A stretch of DNA of 64,000 bases from Colius striatus (Eukaryota > Chordata > Aves > Coliiformes > Coliidae): contig NC_084767.1 in NCBI RefSeq assembly GCF_028858725.1, positions 17,251,895 to 17,315,894 of the forward strand. Reading direction: 5' to 3'. Positions within the stretch are counted from its first letter, which is position 1; each line of letters starts with the position of its first letter. The translations under genes were made by a program, and so were the position numbers. Below, one piece after another: positions 12,266 through 22,102 of this stretch. Under the pieces are notes generated by a model. It had not been told where the DNA came from. It made no database searches and saw only the letters and a program-made list of their open reading frames with translations.

Positions 12266-13319
12266 TTTCATGGATGGTGAGGTGGATCGAGAGCTGGCTG
12301 AATGACACAGCCCAGAGGGTGGTGATCAAAGGCACAGAATCGAGTTGAGGGCCTGTGGCCAGTGGAGTTCCACAGGGACTGGTTCTGGGGCCAGTCTTGT
12401 TCAACATCTTCATCAACGACCTGGATGAAGAGACAGTGTACCCTCAGCAAGTTGGCTGATGACACCAAACTGGGAGGACTGGCTGATTCCCCAGAGGCTG
12501 TGCTGCCATTCAGTGGGATTTTGACCGGCTTGAGAGTTGGGCAGAGAGGAACCTCATGGGGTTCAACAAGGACAAGTGCAGAGTCCTGTAGCTGGGAAGG
12601 AACAACCCCATGCACCAGTACAGGCTGGGGGTTGAACTGCTGGGGAGCAGCTCTGCAGAGAGACACCTGGGAGTGCTGGTTGATAATAAACTAACCATGA
12701 GCCAGCAATGTGCCCTTGTGGCCAAGAAGGCCAATGGCATCCTGGGATGCATCAAGAAGAGTGTGGCCAACAGGTCGAGGGAGGTTCTTCTCCCTCTCTA
12801 CTCTGCCCTGGTGAGGCCTCATCTGGAGTCCTGTGTCCAGTTCGGGGCTCCTCAGCTCAAGAGGGACAGGGAAGTGCTGGAGAGAGTCCAGCGCAGGGCC
12901 ACCAAGATGATCAGGGGACTGGAACATCTTTCATACGAGGAAAAGCTGTGGGACCTGGGGCTGTTTAGTCTGGAGGAGACTGAGGAGGATCTCATTTGCA
13001 AATATCTAAATGGTGGGTGTCAGGAGGTTGGGACATCCCTATTTTCAATGGTATCTAGCAACAGGACAAGCGGTAATGGAAAGAAGCTGCAACACAAGAA
13101 GTTCCATTTAAACCTAAGGAAAAACTATTTCACTGTTGAGGTGAGGGAGCCCTGGCACAGGCTGCCCAGGGAGGGTGTGGAGTCTTCTTCTGTGGAGGTC
13201 TTCAAAACCTGCCTGGATGCATTCCTGAGTGACCTGATCTAGGTGGACCTGCTTTGACAGGGGGTTTGGACTAGATGATCTCTAAAGGTCCCTCCCAACC
13301 CTTGGTCATTTTGGGAGTC
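12266..13319 (+). mobile_element. CR1 LINE, about 1.05 kb, with remnant reverse-transcriptase frame
   Basis: It starts in the CR1 ORF2 reverse-transcriptase region (GGTGGATCGAGAGCTGGCTG, then GGAGTTCCACAGGGACTGGT encoding the GVPQG-type motif) and runs to the 3' end (GGACTAGATGATCTC...CCCAACCC). The catalytic box survives as L-A-D-D near 12450-12465. There is a frameshift between the upstream NIFINDLDE segment and this box, but downstream a frame of 210 codons (12610-13242) remains open with typical CR1 ORF2 C-terminal motifs such as [15 protein letters not shown]. The copy is defective and 5'-truncated. Confidence 0.95.
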
Positions 13320-14570
13320 TGCCAGGGCCAAGGCGTCACCAGGGCTTGAGGGGTAAATCAGGGGAGTCAAACCAAAGGGGTTTTCCCAAACCAGGAGCAT
13401 GGTGGGCTGGCCTCACTCCCTGCTTTATGAAATCAAACTCTTTAATATCTCCCTGCCAAGAACAGGTGAAAAACTTATTACAGAAGATGTCTCTTGAACA
13501 GCTTTGGGTTCATGGATGATGCTGCAGGCATTTTGCTGCCATGGACCAGCTGGATTCATCACTGGGTGCCTCAAGAACTGCAAGCAGCAATGTAGACCAG
13601 TAATAAAACCTTTAGATTGCAATAATCTCATCCTTTGCCTTTTCATTTAAGATAGAAATGTAAGGCCACAGCAGTTTAAAGGTGGATTTCCTTCTTTTCT
13701 CCCTCCCCACAAGATCCATCTCAGATTGATGGTTTTAGTGCTGTCGTCACCATGCACCTCCATTTCCCTGATTAATCACTTTGGTAATAAATTGAACAAA
13801 GTACGTCTATTAAATAGCTCATTTTTCCTTCAGCAGCTTGTGCACTTGCTCATTTTTATGGAAAACAGATGTGCCAGGAAATGTCACCAAGGTAAAGGCA
13901 AGAGAGCTGCTTGCCACCCATTCCTTGATGACTGCCCACCCAGACAATGTGGCCACGTGCTAACGGGTCCCCCACTCTTAGGGGCTTCCCAGCACTCACC
14001 CTCACTGCCCTGTTTGAGCATTTGCTGAAACCAGCTACCACCCTTGCCCATCGCCCCCGAGCCAGGGAGATGCAGATTCCTTTCAAGGAGCAGATTTTTA
14101 AAGCTGCCTGGATGAACCCTGCCTCCTCCACCATACTCAGCGATGAGGGTCAGCTCTGGCACCTGCCTGCCCACAGTCCACAGCAGTGGGGAAACAAGCG
14201 GTGTGTTGGATTAGATGATCTTAAAGGTCTCTTCCAACTAAAACAATTCTTTGATTCCACCAACAGCATCAGGTTGCTGGGGTATTTTGGACTTCACAGC
14301 TTGCTTTCACTCCCATGGACAGCCAATGTCAGGGCATTTCCCTGTGTGTTATGCCAGTTCCTAGTGCAAGAGGCTGCTCCTCTGACACTACTGTGTGCCA
14401 GTGAGGAAGGCCTTCTCTGTGTTTTGCTCCAAGTCTGCAAAATAAGATTCCAGTTTCCATGAGAAAAGGTGGTTACTTGAGTTACACAAACTTTGAGACG
14501 TGGAGGACTTGGTGAGTTTGGGCTCTCCCCTCCAGAAGCAAAACATCTCCAGCGGCATTCTCCAAGGGTT
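13320..14570. other. Intergenic DNA, no gene recognised
   Basis: Apart from a 57-bp CR1 tail listed separately, this stretch shows no coding or structural signal. Open frames such as the one at 13947-14462 lack protein similarity and run through the CR1 tail. Confidence 0.55.
14201..14257 (+). mobile_element. CR1 3'-tail fragment
   Basis: TTGGATTAGATGATCTTAAA, then GGTCTCTTCCAACTAAAAC and AATTCTTTGATTC match the last ~60 bp of CR1. Only the terminal end is present, reflecting extreme 5' truncation. Confidence 0.85.
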
Positions 14571-14840
14571 CATAGAATCATAGAATCTCAAGGGCTGGAG
14601 AGGAACCTCGAAAGATCATCTAGTCGAACTCCCCTGCCAGAGCAGGGCCACCTAGAGTAGGTCACACAGGAGCTCATCCAGGTGGGTTTTAAATGTCTCC
14701 AGAGGAGACTCCACAACCCATCTGTGCAGCCCATTCCAGTGCTCTGTCACCCTCACAGTGAAGAAATCATTCCTTGTATTTCTTTGGAACAGCCTATGTT
14801 CCAGCTTGTACCCGTTCACTCGGATCTGGCACCAGGAACA
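14571..14840 (-). mobile_element. CR1 LINE fragment next to the JADE2 3' end
   Basis: It begins CATAGAATCATAGAATCTCA (reverse of the octamer tail) and continues with the reverse-oriented ATCATCTAGTCGAACTCCCC and GTGAAGAAATCATTCCTTGT. It ends about 195 bp beyond the JADE2 poly(A) signal, so it lies just outside the 3' UTR and in the same orientation as the gene. Confidence 0.9.
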
Positions 14841-15035
14841 CGAAGGAAGTGCAATGGACATTTGGAAACTGTCTGTTGACAGGCACACAGTGGTTGCAGC
14901 AGCAGGGCCAAACTAGCTCCACACACCCACGCAGACACCTGCATCCCCTGGGATGCTCCGACGTGCTCCCCAGGCCAGTTTGCTCCGTGTGACCTTGCTG
15001 ACTACACCAAGACAGAGGCACACAGAAAACACCGC

Positions 15036-15041
15036 TTTATT
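15036..15041 (-). promoter_or_regulatory. JADE2: Probable distal JADE2 polyadenylation signal (AATAAA)
   Basis: The minus strand reads AATAAAGCGGTGTTTTCTGT: the canonical hexamer followed at once by a GU/U-rich downstream element that continues with further TGT/TCTGTC motifs. Cleavage is expected near 15015-15025. It is the last good hexamer before a CR1 element and ordinary intergenic sequence. Confidence 0.75.
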
Positions 15042-17240
15042 GACTGCATTTGCCAACACATTGAGGAATGCAAAGGGATTTTCCATAAGCAATGGGCCAT
15101 GGTCCCAATGTGTATTAAAGCATACACTGTATCTAAACAGGATGAAAATAATGGCAGACAGGGCTATTCCAAGGCAACACAAATAGCATGCATAATACAG
15201 TCTCACACAGAACGAGTTTGATAACATTATATTGCTTTAAGGATTAACTAACATGGAAAATGTACAAAAAGGAGAAATAGGTTTTTGCATTAATGAAAAA
15301 TACATTTTTTCTCTACAAAGGAATTTCTAATACAAGAAAATAAATATTGCAACATAAGCCAAAAATAATTTAAAATTGCTCTTTTCAATATATTTTCAAT
15401 ATTTCTCTTTTATATTAACAAATGGCACATCACGTTCTTTGAAACAAAGAAAACAGAAGGGTTTCTCCTCCTGCGACATTCATATCATTTCCTGTAACTG
15501 ATGTGAAGTGGGTCTGGTTTGTGAGTGGAATGGGGCCATGTCCTTAAAGAACAACCAAACCTTGTGGCCTGCCCTGCTCCTGCATCCTCGGGGAGAGCTC
15601 TGCGCGACAGCAGGCACCCAAACCCCATAACGTTGGTGCAAGTGGGAAAAAAAAACCCCAAAATAAACCCAGGGGTGTAGGAAAAGCGGGTGTGGGGCAT
15701 TGGAGCTGTCCTCAGGAGCCATCAGGGCTGCAGTTGGTGTCAGGGCTGTGCTCCATTATCAGGGCACACTGCTATTTGCATCCTCAACGGCTGCTGCTTC
15801 TCCAACGAAACCGGGGCTCTTACAGTGCAAAAGGCAATTCCTGCAGTTTATACATCTTAAAAGACAACATTTCTCTACTAAAATAAACCCATTTTTATCT
15901 TTTTTCTTCTTTCTTTCTAGTCATTTCAAAATACAGTAACATCAAAAATATTCTCCTTGTGCGTTTTCTCCCTGGAACGTGGGGCTGCCCCGCTCCCAGA
16001 CAGGGTGGACACTGGGATGGCTGCAGCCCTCCTGCCATGGTCCTGCCCTGACTCAGCCCCTTTTCTCCTCTCTGTTCCCCACCACCCCTTTCTTCTCCTT
16101 GGGTTTGACGTGCCTCACCAGCCCCTTTTAGCTCTCCCCACCTAGCTGCTGTCTCTCTTATGGCAACATACGATGCCTGACAAAGTCTTGGGAGTGTTTC
16201 CAACTGGTTTATTGCCTGGTGCTGGTGGCGCCAGGTTGGTTGTTCTTTAAAGTCTCCCCCTTTTTGCTTTCCTGTACTGAGAAGACAAGTAGTGCAGAAG
16301 CTGATGAATGGAGCTGTGTACAGTGAAATTTGTGGACTGCTTTTTTTAACCATAATTGAGTGAAGCACACGGAAGCAAGATTCATTAAAAGGCAGCATAT
16401 TGATTATTGTTATGACTCTTATACTAGGATACTGTAGCTAAAGCTAGCAAGCCTGATAAGATAAACTAAGTCCTATTTACTGTATTTAACATTATCTGAA
16501 CATACTGAGCCTTAATTAATGAGCAGATTTTCATTTCCAACCTCAACGGATTATGCTAATTTATAACGAAGGTGGCGCTCATTTTGTTGATTTTTCTGGT
16601 TTTGTGTTTTTTGTTGGTGTTTTTTTCGTGTTCTTTCTTCCCTGCTAATAACTCGTGTAACAGTTTTCCCTTCGGAGGAAGATTCCTCCCCAGGCACGGT
16701 CAGTCTCAGCCGGGTTAGCACTGGCCTCAGCCAGGGCTGGTGCAGGCGCTCGGCATCCCCGAAGCCTCACGGCTGCTTGCCATGCCTGGGATGAGCCAGG
16801 CCGTCATCGCTTACCTCTGCTGCAATCTTATCACTAATCAGGACTTTGGAAGGCTGAGAAAGATGATCTACTCGAAAAAGTCAATTGAAAGAGTCTCAAG
16901 AGTTTCAAAAGAAAGCTCACAGTGAAATGAGCAAAAAGCATCGGAAACCAAAATGCCAGGATGCAGTCTGGGAGCAGCAGCATCCCTCGGAGCAAGCTTG
17001 GAACCTAACGCCGCAGCAGTGTGTTATGAGCGTGTCTTTAGTCCTTTGTTGCTAAATAACTTCCAATTTGTACTGTGGTGGGGTTTTTTTTCCCATAATG
17101 ACAAGGTTCTGGTTTCTGGCTGTGCTGCTTGACTGTCAAAATACTCTTTGGCATCCACAAAATTATTTGACTGATTGGTTTGACAATTGCAAGGTTATTT
17201 TGTTTAGTGACGGGTTTGACCGGTTGCAGAAGTGTCCCAG

Positions 17241-17283
17241 GTTTGGTTTGGTTTGGTTTGTGGTTTTTTTTTTTTAGGTTTTT
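17241..17283 (+). repeat. (GTTTG)4 plus T-tract in JADE2 3' UTR
   Basis: Four GTTTG units are followed by T12 and more T-rich sequence. A second T16 tract lies at 17341-17356 and an (AAC)n stretch at 17311-17327. In the transcript these read as CAAAC repeats, A-tracts and a UUG-rich stretch. Confidence 0.85.
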
Positions 17284-17719
17284 TTTTTAAAACATTTTTT
17301 ATTTTTAAAAAACAACAACAACAAAAGTTTCAGTGAATTCCTTTTTTTTTTTTTTTGTTTTTAAAGTTTTTTTGTTCCCTGAGCTCACACTGGGGTCACT
17401 CCAATAAAACACGTAGCGTGACTCAACTGTGACCTTTGAAGCCAAAACCGAAGTAATGGTGCAATTAAGTGCAAACATGGAAATTCGCCTGACTTGTAGG
17501 TAACATGGGCTTTTAAACAACGTTTAAGGCTTATTGGGGACATTTTATGCATTAAATTATTGTAATATTTATAATGTCAGCTTCTGTGAATCACCCTCCC
17601 ACAACGAGTCAACAGCTTGTAACCAGGATTTAAGGAATCAAATCAAATAAAAATAATTAAAAAAAAAAAAAACAGAAAGAAAATAAAAGGATGGGGAGGA
17701 ATAAATTCACCATTTCCAC

Positions 17720-17870
17720 TGTAGCGTTTGGTAGGGAAACAGAGCGGCGAGGGCGAGCGCGCCCATCTCCCCCCGGTGACGGGGCGTTTGGCCTCGGGGC
17801 CAAGCGCTTTGCTGTGCAAAGGGGATCGATTGCCAACGGCGGGACCACAGCGGGCAGCCGGCGGAGAGCA
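17720..17870. promoter_or_regulatory. CpG-dense patch inside JADE2 3' UTR
   Basis: I count 17 CpG dinucleotides in about 140 bp (17724-17864), far above the flanks, which are AT-rich. The patch contains GCG/CGC clusters such as GGCGAGGGCGAGCGCGCCC. It may be a short CpG island or a residue of high-GC conserved UTR; no promoter motif such as TATA is visible. Confidence 0.5.
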
Positions 17871-18700
17871 GCACGGGCACAACGACCTCCTTCAGCCTCC
17901 CGGCTCAAACCAACCCCAACTCCCCACCGTGTTTTTAAGGGATGCTCTTCTCCTCCATCCTGCCCCGTACCTCCATTTTCCAGCTCATCAACTCACCTGA
18001 GTAAACCAGTTTTCCTACCGACCTCCACGGGGCCGGTCTACGGGGCAGGGGTGGGGAGAAACCTTGCATCCTGATCCCTGGGCGGATTCCCACCAGATGC
18101 AAAGGCAAGGGGAAAAATAATGACCGAGGGTTTTTATTTCCCTAAAACTAGAAATGTTAACATTGCTCTCCTCTCTTCCACCCCAAGCGCTTTCCCCCAA
18201 CAAGCTTTTTGTGCTTTAGTCATTATTTATTTTAGTATCACTTATTTTGCTTCCTCGTGCATGTGCACACCGGTGGGGATTTCCCCTCCTGCTACCGTAC
18301 CCTCCGCTCTCTCCCTGCTCCGGGGGCAACCATCCCGGGCAGAACTCTGCCCCTCGTTAAATAATGCCCATTAATTGAACTGCCATCCCTGCAGACAGCA
18401 TGGGTACTGGCACACTCCGCCCTCTCGGCACCCTCGGCATCGTTCCTGCCGGGTGTCGGCTCGCGTTCCCGGGAAGTGGGGTCTGGCAGGGAGACAGGGA
18501 GGGACCACTGCTCTCACGGTCATCGATGTCGGTGAAGCTGAAGCTGTATCTCAGGCGTACAGAGAAGAGAAAGACAACAGTGCCGAATTTCCAACTATAT
18601 ACAGATATTAAAAATCCCCCTCGCTTGGTACCAGGCAGAAGTTGGACATGGCAGTTGTAACTGGGTTGAGGCTTCATTGAGCTGGCGCGGTTGGGAGGAG

Positions 18701-19557
18701 TTAGGACGCCAGGATGCTCATCCTGACGATGTCCTCGCCGGCTGCATCCAGCTGGCCCCGCTGCGCCCTGCTGCCGCGGGACTCCCCGTCTGAGTCGCTC
18801 ATCTCTGCGTCGGAGAAGTAGCCGTCCGTCTCGGTGTCGAAACGACGCAAGGGAGTTCCGCTGGTGCTGTCAAGCTTGGGGGGCTGCGACCTCCGAGGCC
18901 CTCGGCTCTCCTTTGGTAATTTGAACCGCACGACGGTTTTGGGGCTACCTAGGGAGTCAGGCACTTTGGCCGCGGGGCTGGGCTCTGGCTGAGCACACCG
19001 CGGCGTCTCCTCCTCCTCCTCCTCACCAACGCAGCCCCTCGCCCCAGCTGGGGGCTGAGACTCACTAGCTTTTGGGAGAGAGCCCTTCCTGGCCGCCCTC
19101 TTCACCTCACCCGTTCCTTTGCGGTCAGTGGGAAGCTTCACTGACCCTTTCTCCGACTTGCTGGCTCTGGAATCGGGAGCAAAGGGCTTAGTGGCATCAT
19201 CCGACAAGTCGCTGGCGTCGTTAGTCCACTGCTCCGAGCTCTCTGGGTGGCTCCCATCCACAGCGGGGTGGCTGCTCCTCGGCAGCTTTTTCTTAGTGTT
19301 CGTTCTCGTTTTGCTTTTCACTTTCTTTGTGGCCTCGCTCTGCCTGAACGGGGACCTGAGGGAATGGTCCATCATGAAGCTCAGCAAGGTCTCCTCGTCC
19401 TGGAGGAGCTCCTCGGAGAGGCCAGGGGTGCTGTCCTCATGGTGGGCGTTGTTGAGGGACCACTCGCTCATCGCCATGTTCTCAGCGGTGATCTGGACTG
19501 ACTGTGCCAACCAGCTGTTGAAGAAGGTCCCATCGATGGGGAAGGAGGTTGACAAGC
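18701..19557 (-). CDS. JADE2: JADE2 last coding exon and stop codon
   Basis: This exon has 857 bp: GC completes Gly, then 284 codons and TAA at 18703-18701. It opens with LSTSFPIDGTFFNSWLAQSV, an MAMSEWSLNNAHHED segment and SEELLQDEETLLSFMMD, all diagnostic of JADE2. It continues through a long low-complexity basic/Ser/Pro/Glu region (about residues 75-230, with a GEEEEEE-like acidic run) and closes with FDTETDGYFSDAEMSDSDGE and VRMSILAS. The acidic DTETDGYFSDAEMSDSD tail is conserved in JADE2. The middle is poorly conserved and its GC and CpG content is high on both strands, which produces a spurious antisense frame. The acceptor is TTCTTCCAG, 5' of 19557. The family role of the C-terminus is contact with HBO1-complex partners. 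Confidence 0.96.
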
Positions 19558-21973
19558 CTGGAAGAAACAAGAGAGGAAGATTGCCTCAGAAGCTAGTAAC
19601 AGCCATGCTGCCCTTGGACACCACTACCGACTTCACTGAAACTGCCCACACCGGAGAAACATTCAACAGGTCAACCATAACACAACACATCAGGACACAG
19701 AAGAGAGTTTCCTCCAGAACTAATGCTGAGTCTGGGATTCACCAAGGTCACAGCACAGCAGCTCAAGTGGTCACCTACATCCAACACTCCACAAACCTCA
19801 AATCTAAACTGAGCGTCTTTCTGCAGTGAGGACGGCCCAGCACGGGTGGAAAATACCTTCCCATGCAAAGGTGGCAGATAAACAATCCAGGTATAAGCCT
19901 AAAAATGCGGTGATTGCTACCAGAGCGGGACCTCTGCCCAGGCGAGGGATGACAGGTTCCTCAGGGAGATGCCACTGGGAATCTGTCTCCATTTGGATGG
20001 AGGAAAAATTATGTTTGATTTTCCTTTTGAAACAAACAGTCTAGCAATAGAAGGAGGAAGGAACAGTGTCAACAGGCAGGGTGTCTCTGTCGGCCTCGAC
20101 AGCAGCTCTGCCATCATCCTCGCTATGAGTTGCGATCTGGGACGTGCCTCAACCTCCTGTGCAATGACAGGGCTGCGCCAGGGTGGCACTGGGGACGTCA
20201 GTCAGGTTGGCTCTCCCTTCAGAGGTCAGACTGTCAAGGTGGTGTTCCTGTGCCTCCTGGCAGGTCACCACAGTCTGTTTGGAGAAGACCGGCCTCTACC
20301 CTGGCACCAGCCCACTGCAGGGAGGATAAGGAGGAGCAGGGATGAGCTGCGAGACCTGTGGCTATTCAGCCTGCAGAAGAGTAGGTTGAGGTGGGACCTT
20401 ACCAATGGTTGTAAATACCTAAAGGGAAGGTGTTAAGAGGATGGGGACAGTCTTTTTTCTGTGGTGGCTAGTTACAGGACAAGGAGTAATGGAAAAAAGC
20501 TGGAACACAAAAAGTTCCCCTTGAACACGAGGGAAAACTTCTTTGCTGTTGAGGTGAGGGAGCCCTGGCACAGGCTGCCCAGCAAGGTGTAGAGTGTCCT
20601 CCTCTGGAAGTTTCCAAACTCACCTGGACATGTTCCTACGTGACTTGATCGAGTCACTTTATCGATTGTTTTAGCAGGGGATTGGACTAGATTATCTCTG
20701 GAGGTCCCTTCCAACCCCCACCATTCAGGGATTGTGTGAGCTTAGGGCATTGCATGGTACCCACGCACCACACAGCCCAGGGTCTGGCCAGTAAGGGTGC
20801 TGCCAAACTTGCTTTCCTCCAGCCCTTGTCCAATGACTGTATCCAAGTGATGCTTCAAGCCCTTAACAAAACCCAGGAGGTTACAGATCCTAGTGAAGCT
20901 TTGAGGTGGCTGCTTGGTGTCCCAGGCTTGCAGCAGTGCAGCTTTTCTTGGAGACGGCACAGCCTTCCATCGTTTGATGGAATGTGCCCCAGAAAATCCA
21001 AATCACTACAGCAGGGGAACAGAGGATGAGCGCAAAAGCCCCATTTCCAAAGCTGGTCCTGCCTAAAAGCCAACAGCTCTAGATGAACAGAAAGCGTCAG
21101 GGTGAGCAAGGGGCAAAGCAGAGCAAGGCAGGGTGACCCTGACCTCCATTCCTCCCACAGAAACTCTCTGTACTCCCAGGAGGGTTTTAAAGAACCCTCA
21201 GACTGTTCAAGAGCCCCATGGAATCAGTGCAGTCCCTGTGCATCCCACCCTACATGCTGTCAGTGATGACAGTACTGGAGGAAATGGAACAAAACCCCAA
21301 TTCTGTGCAAAAATTATACACAGGGGTCAAGGATCTTGTCAAAAAAGACCTTTTTGTTCTGTTTCTTCACTTCCTCCCCCAGCAGTGTCTGCTGCTGAGC
21401 GGCAGTAGGCTGTAGCTGATGGGGAAGAGCTGGAGGCGGGTGAAGCATCTGCAGAGCCAGCCTCTATCTCCCCAGACCTCAGGCACATTTGAGAGACCAG
21501 CAGCACTTTGTGCCTCCCTCTTGGATGCTCCCAGACTGTCAGCACAACCAGCGCTGGGCAGTACATGCCACGGAAATGCACAGCCCATGAGCTGTATTCG
21601 GCACCAGTGCACAGCAGAGAGGACAGGAGGAGATGAGCCCTGCTGTAGGGTGGGTAAGTCTGATTTTATCAGCAGAAAGTGAAATCAGGCCTCAGCGGCA
21701 CATCACAGGTTTCGTAACACATTCTCCCAAACTGGGTGCAAGCCCTGGGGTGGGCAGTGTGGGATTTTACACCCCCTGCCCTGCTGGGGACTGTGCCTCT
21801 GGACATGGTCTCTCCCATAGGACCTCAGTAGTTCAGGCAGACGGAAAAGGCTCCCACAGCCTCTACTGTGTATGTGCAGGAGGGATCAGGGGCTGGGACT
21901 CTTAACCCCGCTCCCTGACACAGGGAGACTCCAGTAGCACGGGTCAACTCTGCACCCATAAAATCAGACTTAC
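19558..21973 (-). other. JADE2: JADE2 intron between cassette and last exon
   Basis: The intron is 2.4 kb with GTAAGT donor and TTCCAG acceptor. It contains one CR1 fragment (20336-20738) and otherwise unremarkable sequence. If the cassette is skipped, the combined intron is 7.3 kb (19558-26817) and uses the GTCAGT donor at 26817. Confidence 0.85.
20336..20738 (+). mobile_element. CR1 LINE 3' fragment in JADE2 intron (antisense to gene)
   Basis: It runs from GAGCTGCGAGACCTGTGGCT, through GTGAGGGAGCCCTGGCACAG, to the terminal GGACTAGATTATCTCTGGAG and CCACCATTCAGGGATTGTG. It is degraded, without a coding frame. Confidence 0.92.
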
Positions 21974-22102
21974 CCAGTTGTCCCAATACAGTTTCGTTGA
22001 CTGATTTCCTTTTCTCTTTCTTCTCGGGACTATTTTTTCTACCATCTCTTCCTTTCCTTCTCGGGTCACTTTTCTTACCCTTTGTCTTCTTCCCAGTTTG
22101 TT
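21974..22102 (-). CDS. JADE2: JADE2 lysine-rich cassette exon (probable alternative exon)
   Basis: This 129-bp exon is a multiple of three with phase 1 on both sides. It completes Glu with AA and encodes QTGKKTKGKKSDPRRKGRDG, then RKNSPEKKEKRK and SVNETVLGQL, ending in a single G before a consensus donor GTAAGT at 21973. The acceptor is CCAG at 22105-22103 preceded by a T-rich tract. Read into the next exon it gives VLGQL-G-LSTSFPIDG. A corresponding Lys/Arg-rich insert between KLIE-DL and GLSTSFPIDG exists in the long human JADE2 isoform (from memory), with conserved KGKKSD, EKKEK and VLGQLG. The insert is strongly basic, resembling a nuclear-localisation or nucleic-acid-contact segment; that role is inferred. 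The exon lies in a short open frame on the minus strand and could easily be missed by gene prediction. Confidence 0.88.

Larger units (their letters stand above)
15015..18700 (-). other. JADE2: JADE2 3' untranslated region
   Basis: This is about 3.7 kb with no open coding sequence between the TAA at 18701 and the AATAAA at 15041-15036. It contains a CpG-dense patch (17.72-17.87 kb), simple T/GTTTG tracts (17.24-17.37 kb), an A-tract (17.66 kb) and long AT-rich stretches (15.2-15.45 and 16.4-16.6 kb) that look like conserved UTR sequence. Other minus-strand AATAAA hexamers occur near 16212-16207 and around 18.23 and 17.30 kb, so shorter isoforms are possible. Extent is inferred from sequence only; no transcript data were available. 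Confidence 0.75.

Noticed and set aside
12610..13242. 210-codon frame that could be taken for a gene
   Set aside because: It is the C-terminal part of CR1 ORF2 in a 5'-truncated retroposon; annotated as a mobile element instead.
19119..19829. 236-codon open frame on the plus strand
   Set aside because: It is the antisense shadow of the GC-rich last JADE2 exon and runs on into intron sequence.
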